NCBI RefSeq assembly: GCF_018457175.1 | Contig: NZ_JAGFNU010000004.1 | Location: 219,218 to 283,217 of the forward strand | Origin: Pseudohalocynthiibacter aestuariivivens | Lineage (GTDB): Bacteria; Pseudomonadota; Alphaproteobacteria; Rhodobacterales; Rhodobacteraceae | DNA length: 64,000 nt | Direction: 5' to 3' | Part shown: positions 26,077 through 36,244 of the stretch, piece after piece | How the letters are laid out: every line of letters begins with the position of its first letter | How positions within the stretch are numbered: position 1 is the first letter of the stretch | Position numbers and translations under genes: made by a program | The notes under the pieces: generated by a model | What the model saw: the letters and a program-made list of their open reading frames with translations, nothing else | Databases searched by the model: none | What the model was told of the DNA's origin: nothing

Positions 26077-27123
26077 CTAATAAGGCATCGGATGCGCCTT
26101 ATGCGCGATATCAATGTCGGCCATAACCTCACCTGACAATTCAACTTCGACCGAACCCAGTGCGGTTTTCAGTTGCTCCAGGCTGGTTGACCCAAAAATC
26201 GCACTTGCCATAAACGGCCTTGTCCGACACCACGCCAGCGCCATTTGCGCAACATTCAGACCATGCCGCTTGGCGACATCCTCGTAGGCTGCTGCCGCAT
26301 CCCAAACGCGCCCCGTTTTCAGACGGCCGCCAAGTTCTGGCGCCAACGTGCGGCGCGATCCTTCGGGTGTCACATCACGCCTGTATTTCCCGGTCAGCAG
26401 CCCTGCCGCAAGCGGTGAGAACGCCAGCAAACCGACATCTTCGTTCGCGGACAATTCCGCCATATCAGTATCATAGAAGCGGCAAAGCAAAGAGTATTCG
26501 TTTTGTGCGCTTACCACACGTGGCCAGCCACGGTCCTCAGACATACGCAACCACTGGGCTGTCCCCCAGGCGCTTTCATTCGACAAGCCAATATGGCGGA
26601 TTTTTCCTGCATCAACCTGTTTTTGCAGTGCTTCAAGCGTGTCTTCCATATGCGCCAGAGTTTCAGCCTTATTCTGACTGCTCGGGTCATAAGACCAGTT
26701 TTGGCGAAACATGTACGAGCCACGATTGGGCCAGTGAAGCTGATAAATATCAATAACATCTGTCTTCAGGCGCTTCAGTGACCCCTCAAGCGCAATTGGG
26801 ATCGTTGTACTGTCAATCCCGCGACCCTCGCGCATGAACCCGCCATTCGCACCCGTAATCTTTGTCGCAAGAATAACCTCCTTGCGGCGTCCGGTTTTAG
26901 CAAACCATTCGCCAATCACCTCTTCGGTGCGCCCACAGGTTTCGGCGCTTACCGGGTTCACCGGGTACATCTCTGCCGTATCGATGCAGTTCACTCCGTG
27001 ATCCAGCGCCAGGTCTATCTGCGCATGGCCCTCTTCCATCGTGTTCTGTGTGCCCCATGTCATTGACCCCAGACACAGTTCGGACAGTTTCAGATCAGTC
27101 TGACCAAGGGTTTTGTAGCGCAT
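26077..27123 (-). CDS. Aldo/keto reductase (Tas-like)
   Basis: 348 residues. It begins MRYKTLGQTDLKLSELCLGSM and has the catalytic tetrad positions visible: Asp-x3-Tyr in INCIDTAEMYPV, Lys in VILATKI and His in IYQLHWPNRGSY. The NADPH-binding end contains FGSTSLEQLKTALGSVEVEL. The extended 110-145 region matches the E. coli Tas subgroup. The physiological substrate is unknown. The gene stands alone on the minus strand with a GGAGA ribosome site. Confidence 0.9.
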   Translation of the reverse strand: MRYKTLGQTDLKLSELCLGSMTWGTQNTMEEGHAQIDLALDHGVNCIDTAEMYPVNPVSAETCGRTEEVIGEWFAKTGRRKEVILATKITGANGGFMREGRGIDSTTIPIALEGSLKRLKTDVIDIYQLHWPNRGSYMFRQNWSYDPSSQNKAETLAHMEDTLEALQKQVDAGKIRHIGLSNESAWGTAQWLRMSEDRGWPRVVSAQNEYSLLCRFYDTDMAELSANEDVGLLAFSPLAAGLLTGKYRRDVTPEGSRRTLAPELGGRLKTGRVWDAAAAYEDVAKRHGLNVAQMALAWCRTRPFMASAIFGSTSLEQLKTALGSVEVELSGEVMADIDIAHKAHPMPY

Positions 27124-27261
27124 CTTACATCTCCTGTTCGCCGACCGAGCCTACCGAACCAAACGCCAAGGGCAAGGCGAAATTGCAGACCTGCCACCCT
27201 TAGAACGCCCTGACAGAAAAGAATGAAGCGACAGTTTGAAATTTGGCGTTACACTGGCCTT

Positions 27262-27831
27262 ATGAAAGCCTTCCTGTTTATCTGTCTCAATCTGATCTGG
27301 ATATCTAACAGCGCTTTTGCTTCGCCGGTCTCCTACGAACTTGATCAAGACAGATCGCGCGTCAGTTTTATCTATTACCTGAATTCAGAACCGCGGCGTG
27401 GCACGATGCCTGTCGCAACTTCGGAAATAACGATTGATCTTGCAAATCTCGCACGGTCAAGCGTGCGCGTTTCTTTACAGGCAAATGGTGCACGCACCGG
27501 ATTTTTCCTTGCAACGCAAGCCATGCAGGGCCCAAACGTGCTCGATACCCGGAACCACCCACTCATTCGGTTTGAAAGCCTGCGCGTACGCCCGAATGCA
27601 CAAGGCGCTGAAATCACGGGCAACCTAACAGTACGCGGCATAACGCGGCCCGTCACACTATCAGCTCGATTGTTTCGGCAAAATGCCGAAACCGGCGGCG
27701 ATCCGTCTGGTCTATCCATCGTGCTGACCGGATCGCTGCGCCGATCTGATTTTGGCGCCACCGGTTATCCTAACCTTGTCTCGGATAAAATTAATCTGAG
27801 AATACTGGTGAGGATATCTCCTGAGAATTAG
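27262..27831 (+). CDS. YceI-family secreted lipid-binding protein
   Basis: 189 residues from the ATG at 27262, giving a standard signal peptide (MKAFLFICLNLIWISNSAFA). An ATG at 27223 would add 13 residues. The lipocalin-like YceI fold is shown by YELDQDRSRVSFIYYLN, GPNVLDTRNHPLIRFESLRV, GNLTVRGITRPVTLSARL and the final RRSDFGATGYPNLVSDKINL. YceI proteins bind isoprenoid or polyprenoid lipids in the periplasm. No close functional neighbour is evident. Confidence 0.88.
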   Translation: MKAFLFICLNLIWISNSAFASPVSYELDQDRSRVSFIYYLNSEPRRGTMPVATSEITIDLANLARSSVRVSLQANGARTGFFLATQAMQGPNVLDTRNHPLIRFESLRVRPNAQGAEITGNLTVRGITRPVTLSARLFRQNAETGGDPSGLSIVLTGSLRRSDFGATGYPNLVSDKINLRILVRISPEN

Positions 27832-27917
27832 TATGAAAACGACATCCTTTGTCGAATAAACCCAAGCTTGCACTACAACCTGTGCGACTTTGTACCCGTA
27901 ACAACTCTGGCTGACCC

Positions 27918-29141
27918 ATGCGTCTTCTGATTTCTTTTGCTGCTCTTTTTCTTTCCATTATCCTGCTACAGCTTTCTTCAGGGGGCGTTGGCCCGCTCGA
28001 CGCGCTATCGGGCATTGCCAAGGGGTTCACCACTGCGCAGATCGGTCTGCTGGGGTCATCTCACTTCTTGGGTTTCTTTCTAGGCTGCTGGTGGGCGCCG
28101 CGCCTGATGGGCACCATTGGCCATTCGCGCGCCTTTGCGGCTTTTACGGCGACGGGTGCAATTGGGCTCATTTCGCACACGCTGAGCGATGATCCTTATC
28201 TCTGGGCGATGATGCGGGTTGGATCAGGCCTTTGCATCTCTGGCTGCTACACAGTGATCGAAGCCTGGTTAAACGCCAAAGTCACAAATGAAACTCGCGG
28301 TCGCGCAATGGGAACTTACCGGATCGTGGATATGGGATCTTCGTTGTGCGCACAGCTTTTGATCGCGGTTTTGGAACCTGCACATTACATCTCTTACAAT
28401 CTTCTGGTGCTGCTCTGTTGTCTGTCGCTCTTGCCGATCACGATCACCAAAATCCAACAACCGGAAACTCCAGCTGCCGCGCGGCTACGCCCAATGCTGG
28501 CTTGGAATATTTCTCCGCTCGCGTCCTTCGGGGTGGTGATTGCGGCGTTGTCGTCTTCTGCATTTCGAATGGTTGGCCCGATCTACGGGCAAGAGGTTGG
28601 CCTGCAGATCAATCAGATCGCCTATTTCCTTGCTGCCTTCGTGCTCGGCGGTGCGCTTGCGCAATATCCGATTGGCTGGCTTGCGGATAAATTTGACCGT
28701 CGCTGGGTTCTGATCTGGCTGTCTGCCGCCGCTGTTGTCAGTTGTTTCAATACCGTGCTCGTCGCCGATGGCGGAACGCTCATGGTTATGATTGGTGCCG
28801 GAGTGTTCGGGTTTACCACCTTTCCTATATTCTCGGTTTCTACCGCCCACGCCAACGATTTTGCCACTTCCGAGCAACGCGTGGAATTGTCAGCCGCACT
28901 TATGTTCTTTTACGCTCTTGGTGCGATTGCGAGCCCTTACATCGCCTCAACACTGATTCACGAGTTCGGACCATCAGCATTGTTTGGTTTTGTTGCGGTA
29001 GGTCATGTTGCACTGATCGTGTTTGGAGTCACACGGATGCGTGCCCGTGAAACAGTTAGGGAACGCACGCCCTACGTCTACACCCCCCGGTCATCCTTCA
29101 CGATTGGCCGACTTCTTCGCAAGCAACGCGACAGGCGCTAG
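27918..29141 (+). CDS. Major facilitator superfamily transporter (YcaD-like)
   Basis: 407 residues with about 12 hydrophobic segments. It resembles the YcaD/UMF2 subgroup: an early SSGGVGPLDALSGIAKGF, GFFLGCWWAPRLMGTIGHSR, a long VGSGLCISGCYTVIEAWLNA helix, and GWLADKFDRRWVL (motif A) after the sixth segment. The substrate is unknown. It precedes metG by 57 bases, but the ribosome sites are independent. Confidence 0.86.
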   Translation: MRLLISFAALFLSIILLQLSSGGVGPLDALSGIAKGFTTAQIGLLGSSHFLGFFLGCWWAPRLMGTIGHSRAFAAFTATGAIGLISHTLSDDPYLWAMMRVGSGLCISGCYTVIEAWLNAKVTNETRGRAMGTYRIVDMGSSLCAQLLIAVLEPAHYISYNLLVLLCCLSLLPITITKIQQPETPAAARLRPMLAWNISPLASFGVVIAALSSSAFRMVGPIYGQEVGLQINQIAYFLAAFVLGGALAQYPIGWLADKFDRRWVLIWLSAAAVVSCFNTVLVADGGTLMVMIGAGVFGFTTFPIFSVSTAHANDFATSEQRVELSAALMFFYALGAIASPYIASTLIHEFGPSALFGFVAVGHVALIVFGVTRMRARETVRERTPYVYTPRSSFTIGRLLRKQRDRR

Positions 29142-29198
29142 CACCCGAGCAAAGGTTACGTTAAAGGAAAGGCCGACACTGCAAAGAAGGCATTTTTC

Positions 29199-30920
29199 AT
29201 GGAACGTATCCTGATCACCTCGGCGATCCCGTATATCAACGGAATCAAGCATCTGGGCAATCTGATCGGCTCTCAGCTGCCAGCTGACCTTTATGCCCGC
29301 TACATGCGCGGCCGGGGTAACGAGGTGATGTTCATCTGTGCAACGGACGAGCACGGGACACCTGCTGAACTTGCAGCGGCTAAAGTCGGACAGCCGGTCG
29401 CAGAATTCTGCGCTGAAATGCATAAGGTGCAGTCCGAAATCGCCGAAGGATTCCGTCTGTCGTTTGACCATTTCGGTCGCTCTTCGAGCCCACAAAACCA
29501 CAAGTTGACGCAGCATTTTGCTGGGAAACTTGCGGAAAACGGGCTGATTGAAGAAGTGAGCGAAAAGCAGGTTTATTCCCACGCCGATGGTCGTTTTCTA
29601 CCAGATCGCTACATCGAAGGCACATGCCCAAACTGCGGCTATGACAAGGCGCGCGGGGACCAATGCGAAAACTGCACCAAGCAACTAGAGCCGACAGACC
29701 TGATTGATCCGCGCAGCGCTGTTTCCGGGTCAACCGATCTAGAGGTGCGCGAGACCAAGCATCTCTATCTGCGCCAATCTACGCTTCGTGACAAGTTGGA
29801 CGAATGGATCAACAGCAAGAAAGACTGGCCCATCCTGACCACCTCGATTGCAAAGAAGTGGCTGCATGATGGTGACGGGTTGCGCGACCGTGGTATCACC
29901 CGCGACCTGCACTGGGGCGTGCCCGTAAAAAAAGGCGACGAGGATTGGCCTGGCATGGAGGGTAAGGTCTTTTACGTCTGGTTTGACGCCCCAATCGAAT
30001 ACATAGCAGCAACATCAGAATGGGCCGAAGCGAATGGTAAGCCAGACGCCTGCTGGCAACGTTGGTGGCGCACCGATATGGGCGCTGATGACGTCAAATA
30101 TGTGCAGTTCATGGGCAAGGACAATGTGCCGTTTCACACCCTGTCTTTTCCAGCAACGATCATGGGGTCGGGCGAGCCGTGGAAGCTGGTCGATTATATC
30201 AAAAGCTTCAATTACCTCAACTACGACGGTGGTCAATTCAGCACCTCACAAGGGCGTGGCGTGTTCATGGATCAGGCACTCTCGATCCTGCCGGCTGACT
30301 ACTGGCGCTGGTGGCTTTTGTCCCACGCGCCCGAAAGTTCAGACAGCGAATTCACCTGGGAGAATTTCCAGGCGAGCGTAAACAAGGACCTTGCTGATGT
30401 GCTGGGCAATTTTGTTTCGCGCGTCACGAAATTCTGCCGCTCAAAGTTTGGCGAAGCTGTCCCCGAAGGTGGCACCAATGGCCCTGACGAAGAAAAACTG
30501 ATTGCAGAAATCACAATCCGCATACGTGCCTACGAAACGCATATGGGCGCGATGGAGGTTCGCAAATCCGCAAGCGAGCTTCGCGCGATCTGGGTTGCGG
30601 GCAACGAATACCTGCAAACGGCGGCACCCTGGGCAAAGTTCAAAACAGATCCGGACGCAGCCGCTGCATCGATCCGTCTGTCGCTCAACCTGATCCGAAT
30701 TTATGCGGTCTTGTCTGCACCCTTCATTCCCGATGCCTCAGCCACTATCATGGCAGCGTTGAAAACAGACGATATGGACTGGCCCAATGATGTTGCCGCT
30801 GCACTGGAAACTTTGCCAGCGGGCCACGCATTTGAAGTGCCCGACGTTTTGTTTGGAAAGATCTTGGACGAAGATCGTGAAAAATGGCAGGTGCAATTTG
30901 CCGGTGTTCGTAAAGACTAG
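29199..30920 (+). CDS. metG: Methionine--tRNA ligase
   Basis: 573 residues, full length without the C-terminal tRNA-binding extension. The HIGH-type motif is in [10 protein letters not shown] (about 10-19). The zinc knuckle is [17 protein letters not shown] (about 144-160), and the KMSKS-type loop reads QFSTSQGRG (about 347-355), a variant common in Rhodobacteraceae. It charges tRNA-Met for translation. deoD follows 50 bases later on the same strand. Confidence 0.95.
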   Translation: MERILITSAIPYINGIKHLGNLIGSQLPADLYARYMRGRGNEVMFICATDEHGTPAELAAAKVGQPVAEFCAEMHKVQSEIAEGFRLSFDHFGRSSSPQNHKLTQHFAGKLAENGLIEEVSEKQVYSHADGRFLPDRYIEGTCPNCGYDKARGDQCENCTKQLEPTDLIDPRSAVSGSTDLEVRETKHLYLRQSTLRDKLDEWINSKKDWPILTTSIAKKWLHDGDGLRDRGITRDLHWGVPVKKGDEDWPGMEGKVFYVWFDAPIEYIAATSEWAEANGKPDACWQRWWRTDMGADDVKYVQFMGKDNVPFHTLSFPATIMGSGEPWKLVDYIKSFNYLNYDGGQFSTSQGRGVFMDQALSILPADYWRWWLLSHAPESSDSEFTWENFQASVNKDLADVLGNFVSRVTKFCRSKFGEAVPEGGTNGPDEEKLIAEITIRIRAYETHMGAMEVRKSASELRAIWVAGNEYLQTAAPWAKFKTDPDAAAASIRLSLNLIRIYAVLSAPFIPDASATIMAALKTDDMDWPNDVAAALETLPAGHAFEVPDVLFGKILDEDREKWQVQFAGVRKD

Positions 30921-30970
30921 GCAAGGCGTCTAAACTTAGCTCGAAAGCGCAATCAATCGGAGCTTCTGAC

Positions 30971-31675
30971 ATGACCATCCACATTGGTGCCAAACCCGGC
31001 GACATCACTGAAACCGTGCTTTTGCCGGGCGATCCTTACCGCGCACGTTGGGCGGCGGACGCTTTTCTGACAGATGCAAAGCTGGTCAACGAAGTACGCG
31101 GGATGCTGGGTTACACAGGCACCTACAAAGGGAACCGTGTCACCATTCAGGGCAGTGGTATGGGCATGCCAAGCCTGTCAATCTACGTGAACGAGTTGAT
31201 CAGGGATTATGGCGCGAAAACACTTATCCGCATCGGGTCTGCCGGGGCGATGCAAGAAAAGGTGAAACTGCGCGATCTTGTTCTGGCCTCAACTGCCTCT
31301 TCGCTCTCGACCCCCTCAAGCGCGATTTTCAAAGAGTTCAACTTTGCGCCCACAGCTGATTTTCACCTCTTGCATCGGGCGTTTCATGCGGCTGAGGCTA
31401 AGGGGGTTCAAACCCATGTCGGCGGCATCTATTCGTCGGACGTGTTCTACGACGAACGCCCTGATTTAAATGAACAAATGACCCGGCACGGCATTCTGGC
31501 CGTCGAGATGGAAGCGGCAGAGCTTTACAATCTTGCCGCACGATATGGCTGCCGCGCGCTGGCCGTTCTGACCGTAAGTGACCACCTGTTAAGCGGAGAA
31601 GCGATGCCATCGGAACAGCGCGAGAAAAGCTTTGGTGATATGGTTGAAATCGCGCTGGAAGCCGCGTTCGCCTAA
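30971..31675 (+). CDS. deoD: Purine-nucleoside phosphorylase, DeoD type
   Basis: 234 residues, the hexameric bacterial PNP length. Signatures include [25 protein letters not shown] (phosphate site GDP and R), [24 protein letters not shown] and the base-binding [16 protein letters not shown]. It splits purine nucleosides with phosphate to base and ribose-1-phosphate. A GGAG ribosome site sits before the ATG. It is convergent with the LysR gene, with 27 bases between them. Confidence 0.95.
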   Translation: MTIHIGAKPGDITETVLLPGDPYRARWAADAFLTDAKLVNEVRGMLGYTGTYKGNRVTIQGSGMGMPSLSIYVNELIRDYGAKTLIRIGSAGAMQEKVKLRDLVLASTASSLSTPSSAIFKEFNFAPTADFHLLHRAFHAAEAKGVQTHVGGIYSSDVFYDERPDLNEQMTRHGILAVEMEAAELYNLAARYGCRALAVLTVSDHLLSGEAMPSEQREKSFGDMVEIALEAAFA

Positions 31676-31702
31676 CGCATCCGGTTATACCTCGGGCTGC
31701 TT

Positions 31703-32587
31703 TCAAGCCGCCTCGACAAGCATGTCACACAAGCGGCTGATCGTGCTGCCGGGTTTTGGCCTATGAGCAAGCGCAAGCAACAAGCTTCGTTCCAGCGAAA
31801 CCTTTCCGGAAAATGGCGCAACAAGGCGCCCGGCCTTCAGATGACTGCGGACCAGTGTTTCGTGCCCCATCAACACGCCTGCTCCATTTACCGCTTCGTC
31901 AACCGCCAGACTGTAAAGCGAATAGGTCGGGCCTTTTACCGATACGCTAAGCTTTGGGTGTTCCGCACGTAGCCAGATTTGCCAGTCATTGGCCCAACTG
32001 GCGTCACCGATCATCGGGTAGTTCGCAAGGTCTTTAACATGCTGCAAACCTTCCGCCACTTCCGGTGCGCACACCGGAAAGATCACATCCGTGCCTAGCG
32101 AAAACAGTGAACCACCCGACGGCTCATCAGAAAAAAAGATTGTCAGGTCAAACGGGTCCCGCAACATATTTGGCGGGGTTTCCATTGCCGTTACCGAAAG
32201 CGTCACCTCTGGCAAAGCTTTGCGAATGGCTGGCAAACGTGGTGAAAGCCATAGCTGCGCGATGCTCGGCAAAGCCGCTATTTGCACAAGTTGCGGCGCC
32301 GCTTCTGTACGCAGCGCCTGAACCGCCTGCCCCAACCTGTCAAAAGCCGCGCTGAACTCGGCAGCGATCTTGTGCCCGAGCGGCGACAGTTGCACGCCCT
32401 GTGGCTGACGATTAAACAAAGGCGCACCCGCCCATGTTTCCAGCGTTTTGATATGCTGGGTTATCGCGCCCGGCGTCACACAAAGCTCGTCAGCTGCTTT
32501 GGTAAACCCGCCCAGCCGTGCGGCGGCTTCGAAGGCACGAAGCGCGTTCAGCGGTGGCCCCTTTGGCCGTGGAGGAACAATTGCCAT
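31703..32587 (-). CDS. LysR family regulator (GcvA-like)
   Basis: 294 residues from the ATG at 32587. The open frame upstream to 32803 overlaps the divergent gene and has no similarity. The N-terminal helix-turn-helix is LNALRAFEAAARLGGFTKAADELCVTPGAITQHIKTLE-like, with the GcvA-type AITQHIKTLE. The C-terminal effector domain has the WLSPRLPAIRKALPEV hinge. It is divergent from the SHMT-like gene (98 bases between starts), so it probably regulates that gene in response to a small amino-acid-like ligand. Confidence 0.88.
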   Translation of the reverse strand: MAIVPPRPKGPPLNALRAFEAAARLGGFTKAADELCVTPGAITQHIKTLETWAGAPLFNRQPQGVQLSPLGHKIAAEFSAAFDRLGQAVQALRTEAAPQLVQIAALPSIAQLWLSPRLPAIRKALPEVTLSVTAMETPPNMLRDPFDLTIFFSDEPSGGSLFSLGTDVIFPVCAPEVAEGLQHVKDLANYPMIGDASWANDWQIWLRAEHPKLSVSVKGPTYSLYSLAVDEAVNGAGVLMGHETLVRSHLKAGRLVAPFSGKVSLERSLLLALAHRPKPGSTISRLCDMLVEAA

Positions 32588-32685
32588 TCTAAGCCTTAGA
32601 TTTTCTACACCTAAATTATATAAAAACTCATTTGCGCAAAACGCAAGGGCCTGTTCCTTTGGCAGCAAGAAAACCGGAGCATGAA

Positions 32686-34008
32686 ATGACCCATCTTTCA
32701 CACCGCCCTTGGGTGCCTGAGAATTGCGAAACCTATATCCAGAAGCTTGCGGCGCAAACAGCCGGGGCCTCTGCGAAGGATATCGCCACACGCCTTGACG
32801 CACTGGCAGATGAAAATCAGCGCATTCACGAGCGTGAGTGTTTCAACCTCAACCCGGCAACAAACGTGATGAACCCTGCGGCTGAAGCGATGCTTGCACG
32901 GGGTTTAGGGTCACGCCCGTCGCTCGGCTATCCCGGCGACAAATACGAAATGGGGCTGGAGGCAATAGAAGAGATTGAAGTCATCGCTGCAGAACTCAGC
33001 GCTGAAATTTTTGACGCATCCTATGCAGAAATCCGCGTCGCTTCGGGTGCGCTGTCAAACCTTTATGGTTTCATGGCGATTTGCAAACCGGGTGATGCGA
33101 TCATCGTGCCGCCTGCTTCTATTGGCGGTCATGTCACGCATCACGCCGATGGCTGCGCCGGGCTTTATGGTCTTGTAAGCCACGCGGCACCCGTAAACGC
33201 AGATGGCTATACAGTTGATCTCGATGGCCTTCGCACGCTGACCGAACAGGTGCGCCCAAAACTGATTACGCTTGGCGGTAGCCTGAACCTGTTTCCGCAT
33301 CCTGTACGCGAGGTCCGCGCAATTGCCGACAGTGTTGGCGCAAAGCTGTTGTTTGACGCAGCACATCAATGCGGCATTATCGCAGGGCGCGCATGGGCGA
33401 ACCCATTGAGCGAAGGCGCGCACCTGATGACGATGAGCACCTACAAAAGCCTTGGCGGGCCTGCTGGTGGGCTTATCGTTACCAATGACGCCGAAATTGC
33501 CGAGCGGTTAGACGCGATTGCCTTCCCCGGTATGACCGCGAACTTTGACGCGGCAAAATCCGCAGCACTTGCGCTGAGCATGCTTGACTGGCGCGAATAC
33601 GGTGCAGCCTATGCAGAAAAGATGGTCAGCGTGGCTCAAGCCTTAGCCACAGCACTTGCCGCCGAAGGGTTGCCCGTTTTTGCTGCCGATCAGGGATATA
33701 CCCAGTCACACCAGTTTGCGATTGAAGCGGTGGGGTTTGGCGGTGGTCAGGCTGCATCCAAATCCCTGCGCAAGGCAGGATTTCTGGCATGCGGAATTGG
33801 TCTGCCAAGTGATCCCGTAGCCGGGGATATGAACGGCCTGCGTATCGGCACACCGGAACTCGTGCGCTGGGGTGTTGATGAAAGCCATGCACAGAAACTT
33901 GCACGGCTCATCACATCTGCATTGCGCGCCAACGCACCCGAAGCGCTGGCTGCTGAAGTTGCAGAATTGCGTTCAGGGTTTAACACGCTGCACTATATCC
34001 GCACCTAA
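32686..34008 (+). CDS. SHMT-like PLP enzyme (glycine/serine hydroxymethyltransferase family)
   Basis: 440 residues from the ATG at 32686 (GGAG ribosome site at 32676). Family features are LGSRPSLGYPGDKYE, VASGALSNLYGFMAICKPGD, the PLP-contact LLFDAAHQCGIIAG and the probable internal-aldimine Lys in MSTYKSLGGPAGG. The housekeeping SHMT has THKTLRGPRGG, and this divergence suggests another substrate, such as a 2-methylserine or threonine-type aldol cleavage. It is convergent with the DUF1989 gene, overlapping four bases. The LysR gene is divergent. Confidence 0.83.
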   Translation: MTHLSHRPWVPENCETYIQKLAAQTAGASAKDIATRLDALADENQRIHERECFNLNPATNVMNPAAEAMLARGLGSRPSLGYPGDKYEMGLEAIEEIEVIAAELSAEIFDASYAEIRVASGALSNLYGFMAICKPGDAIIVPPASIGGHVTHHADGCAGLYGLVSHAAPVNADGYTVDLDGLRTLTEQVRPKLITLGGSLNLFPHPVREVRAIADSVGAKLLFDAAHQCGIIAGRAWANPLSEGAHLMTMSTYKSLGGPAGGLIVTNDAEIAERLDAIAFPGMTANFDAAKSAALALSMLDWREYGAAYAEKMVSVAQALATALAAEGLPVFAADQGYTQSHQFAIEAVGFGGGQAASKSLRKAGFLACGIGLPSDPVAGDMNGLRIGTPELVRWGVDESHAQKLARLITSALRANAPEALAAEVAELRSGFNTLHYIRT

Positions 34009-34868
34009 CCCCTACCGTGGCTCCGGTCATACCCATTGGCAACCGGAGCCTGCCAACCCGCTAACGCGCCTTCGGCTGGCTTGAACACTTCGATCAACAG
34101 GGGGTAACAGGCTGCGGTATCGCTCGAATGCTCTGATGAACAATCCCCGCCGGGACAGGCGGAAAGCGCGCCGAGCAGGTCAATTTCTGCGAAGAACTCA
34201 ATAAAATCGCCGGGCCGCACGGGGCTGGCTTTCATGAAATACTGCCCGGTGTCGCGGGTGAAACCGGTGCACATAAAAACGTTCAGCACATCGTGTACAT
34301 GTTTTTCTGCCTCCGATAGCGGCAGGCCCGTTTCATCCGCAAGGGCGCGTATCAGGTTTGAATGACAACAATGATGGTAGTGCCCGCCAGCAAGCAGGTT
34401 ATGCGTATAAGGATCACAGCGCGTGCCAATCACATCGTGAACAGAGCCGCCAAATTCATCGAAACCATACCAGTCAAGTGTATCATGCGTGACGGTTGCC
34501 ATTGGACGCATCATTGGAAAAGAGGACCACATTCTATCGCCAGTCGTAAGATGTGTGCCGTGCAGGGCGCGGGTCTTGCCAGAATAGAACCTCTCGGTCA
34601 GATCATGGGCGTTCCATAGGTTCAAATCTCCAACCTGCGGCCCCTCAACACTGGTGATCCGGAAGAAGTACCCGGCCGGCACATGAAAGGTAGCGGCCTC
34701 TCGCGGGTCTGCGATTGCTTCGCTGACTTTCTCCAGGCTTTGCCGCACCTTCGCGTAGAGCACCAAATTCGGGGCTGGCAGCGTCTCGGGCGGATAGCAA
34801 ATGACGGGCTTGATCGCCAGGCGTACAGCAGCGTCATCTGGGGCGGGCGTTTCTGGGGTGCGTTTCAT
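34005..34868 (-). CDS. DUF1989 (urea-carboxylase-associated) family protein
   Basis: 287 residues from the ATG at 34868 with a good AAAGGT ribosome site. DUF1989 features are FHVPAGYFFRITSVEGPQVGDLNLWNAHD, SGKTRALHGTHLTTGDRM and the CGG-like metal site in GGHYHHCCHSNLIRAL. Members accompany urea carboxylase and amino-acid catabolic genes and may bind a metal. Here it faces the SHMT-like enzyme. The pairing with a LysR regulator suggests an amine or amino-acid breakdown unit, which is inference. Confidence 0.82.
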   Translation of the reverse strand: MKRTPETPAPDDAAVRLAIKPVICYPPETLPAPNLVLYAKVRQSLEKVSEAIADPREAATFHVPAGYFFRITSVEGPQVGDLNLWNAHDLTERFYSGKTRALHGTHLTTGDRMWSSFPMMRPMATVTHDTLDWYGFDEFGGSVHDVIGTRCDPYTHNLLAGGHYHHCCHSNLIRALADETGLPLSEAEKHVHDVLNVFMCTGFTRDTGQYFMKASPVRPGDFIEFFAEIDLLGALSACPGGDCSSEHSSDTAACYPLLIEVFKPAEGALAGWQAPVANGYDRSHGRG

Positions 34869-34985
34869 TGGCAGACCTTTGGAAAGTTGACCAGCACAGT
34901 ATTCGCACAGCAATTTTCATTTGCAATCATCGAAAACAGAAAAGGCCCCGCCAGGGGCGAGGCCAAAATTCTGAAACGCTACGGC

Positions 34986-35765
34986 TTAGACCGACCGCGT
35001 CACCATCATCTTCTTGATTTCAGCAATCGCCTTGGCCGGGTTCAGGCCTTTGGGGCAAGTCTTTGCGCAATTCATAATGGTGTGGCAGCGGTAAAGCTTG
35101 AAGGGATCTTCAAGTTCATCAAGCCGCTCACCCGTCGCTTCGTCACGGCTGTCAATCAGCCAGCGATACGCGTGGAGCAACGCCGCTGGTCCAAGATATC
35201 TGTCACCATTCCACCAATAGCTAGGGCAGCTTGTCGAACAGCTCGCACACATCACGCATTCATAAAGACCGTCCAGTTTTTTGCGGTCGTCAATCGACTG
35301 GCGCCATTCTTTGGCAGGACGGTTCGTTTTTGTCTCAAGCCACGGCATGATGCTCGCATGCTGCGCGTAGAAATGCGTCAGATCTGGAATCAAATCACGC
35401 ACCACTGGCATATGTGGCAGCGGGTAGATTTTGACGTCTCCCTGCACCTCGTCCATGCCATAAATACAGGCCAGCGTGTTGATGCCGCCGATATTCATCG
35501 CGCAAGAGCCGCAAATCCCCTCACGGCAAGACCGGCGGAACGTCAGCGTCGGGTCGATTTCATTCTTGATCTTGATCAGCGCGTCCAGGATCATCGGGCC
35601 GCATGTGTCCATATCAACGAAATATGTGTCGACGGATGGGTTTTTGCCGTCTTCCTCGTTCCAGCGATAAATCTGGAACTTGCGAACATTCGTTGCACCG
35701 GCTGGTTTAGGCCATGTTTTGCCCGTCACCATGCGCGAGTTTTTGGGGAGCGTTAATTCAACCAT
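34986..35765 (-). CDS. sdhB: Succinate dehydrogenase iron-sulfur subunit
   Basis: 259 residues from the ATG at 35765. The 2Fe-2S cluster motif is [15 protein letters not shown] (about 73-87 with the later C). The 4Fe-4S and 3Fe-4S clusters are in [12 protein letters not shown] and [17 protein letters not shown]. It passes electrons from FAD in SdhA to ubiquinone at SdhCD. It is the last gene of the sdhC-D-A-lipoprotein-B operon. Only two bases separate it from the lipoprotein gene. Confidence 0.96.
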   Translation of the reverse strand: MVELTLPKNSRMVTGKTWPKPAGATNVRKFQIYRWNEEDGKNPSVDTYFVDMDTCGPMILDALIKIKNEIDPTLTFRRSCREGICGSCAMNIGGINTLACIYGMDEVQGDVKIYPLPHMPVVRDLIPDLTHFYAQHASIMPWLETKTNRPAKEWRQSIDDRKKLDGLYECVMCASCSTSCPSYWWNGDRYLGPAALLHAYRWLIDSRDEATGERLDELEDPFKLYRCHTIMNCAKTCPKGLNPAKAIAEIKKMMVTRSV

Positions 35766-35767
35766 GA

Positions 35768-36244
35768 TTAATCTGCCTCTAGGGAAGAACGGATCGTGCT
35801 GCCATCCTGGATGAACAGACGCGCCCGTGCTTGTTGTGCGGGGGTCAGGCTCGCCCAAAGCTCGTTATCTCCGGGCTGCATCGGGTACCCATCCGGAAGC
35901 GGCGACAGGTTAGAGGCCAGTTGATCACGCAGTGCACGACGTTGCCCGCGGGTGGTTCGCTCATTAGATCGAGAACCAAAACCCATCTGTGCAAGCTTCT
36001 GATCCGCGCAAGCATTTGCCGCAGCGGCTTCTGCTGCAGTGATGTCATCGCTTTCAACTGCTCGTACAGTTGTACCGGCGCGTCTTGTCCAGGACGTGCT
36101 CAAGGCAACGTTACTGCCCGCGTGTGCTTCAAAAACACAGTCAGAAATCGCGCGCCGCTGAACACTAACATCTGGTGCCGAACTTTTGCCGCTTCCGCAT
36201 CCAACCAATGCCGTAAGAGTCGCTGTTAAAACCAACATACGCAT
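35768..36244 (-). CDS. Small putative lipoprotein inside the sdh operon
   Basis: 158 residues from the ATG at 36244, overlapping the sdhA stop in TGATG. A short signal peptide ends in the lipobox LVGCGSG (Cys at about residue 16). The rest is Ala/Arg-rich with three further Cys positions and the end [21 protein letters not shown] recognise no named family. Its coupling to sdhA on one side and sdhB on the other suggests a role with complex II or simple co-expression. Confidence 0.75.
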   Translation of the reverse strand: MRMLVLTATLTALVGCGSGKSSAPDVSVQRRAISDCVFEAHAGSNVALSTSWTRRAGTTVRAVESDDITAAEAAAANACADQKLAQMGFGSRSNERTTRGQRRALRDQLASNLSPLPDGYPMQPGDNELWASLTPAQQARARLFIQDGSTIRSSLEAD

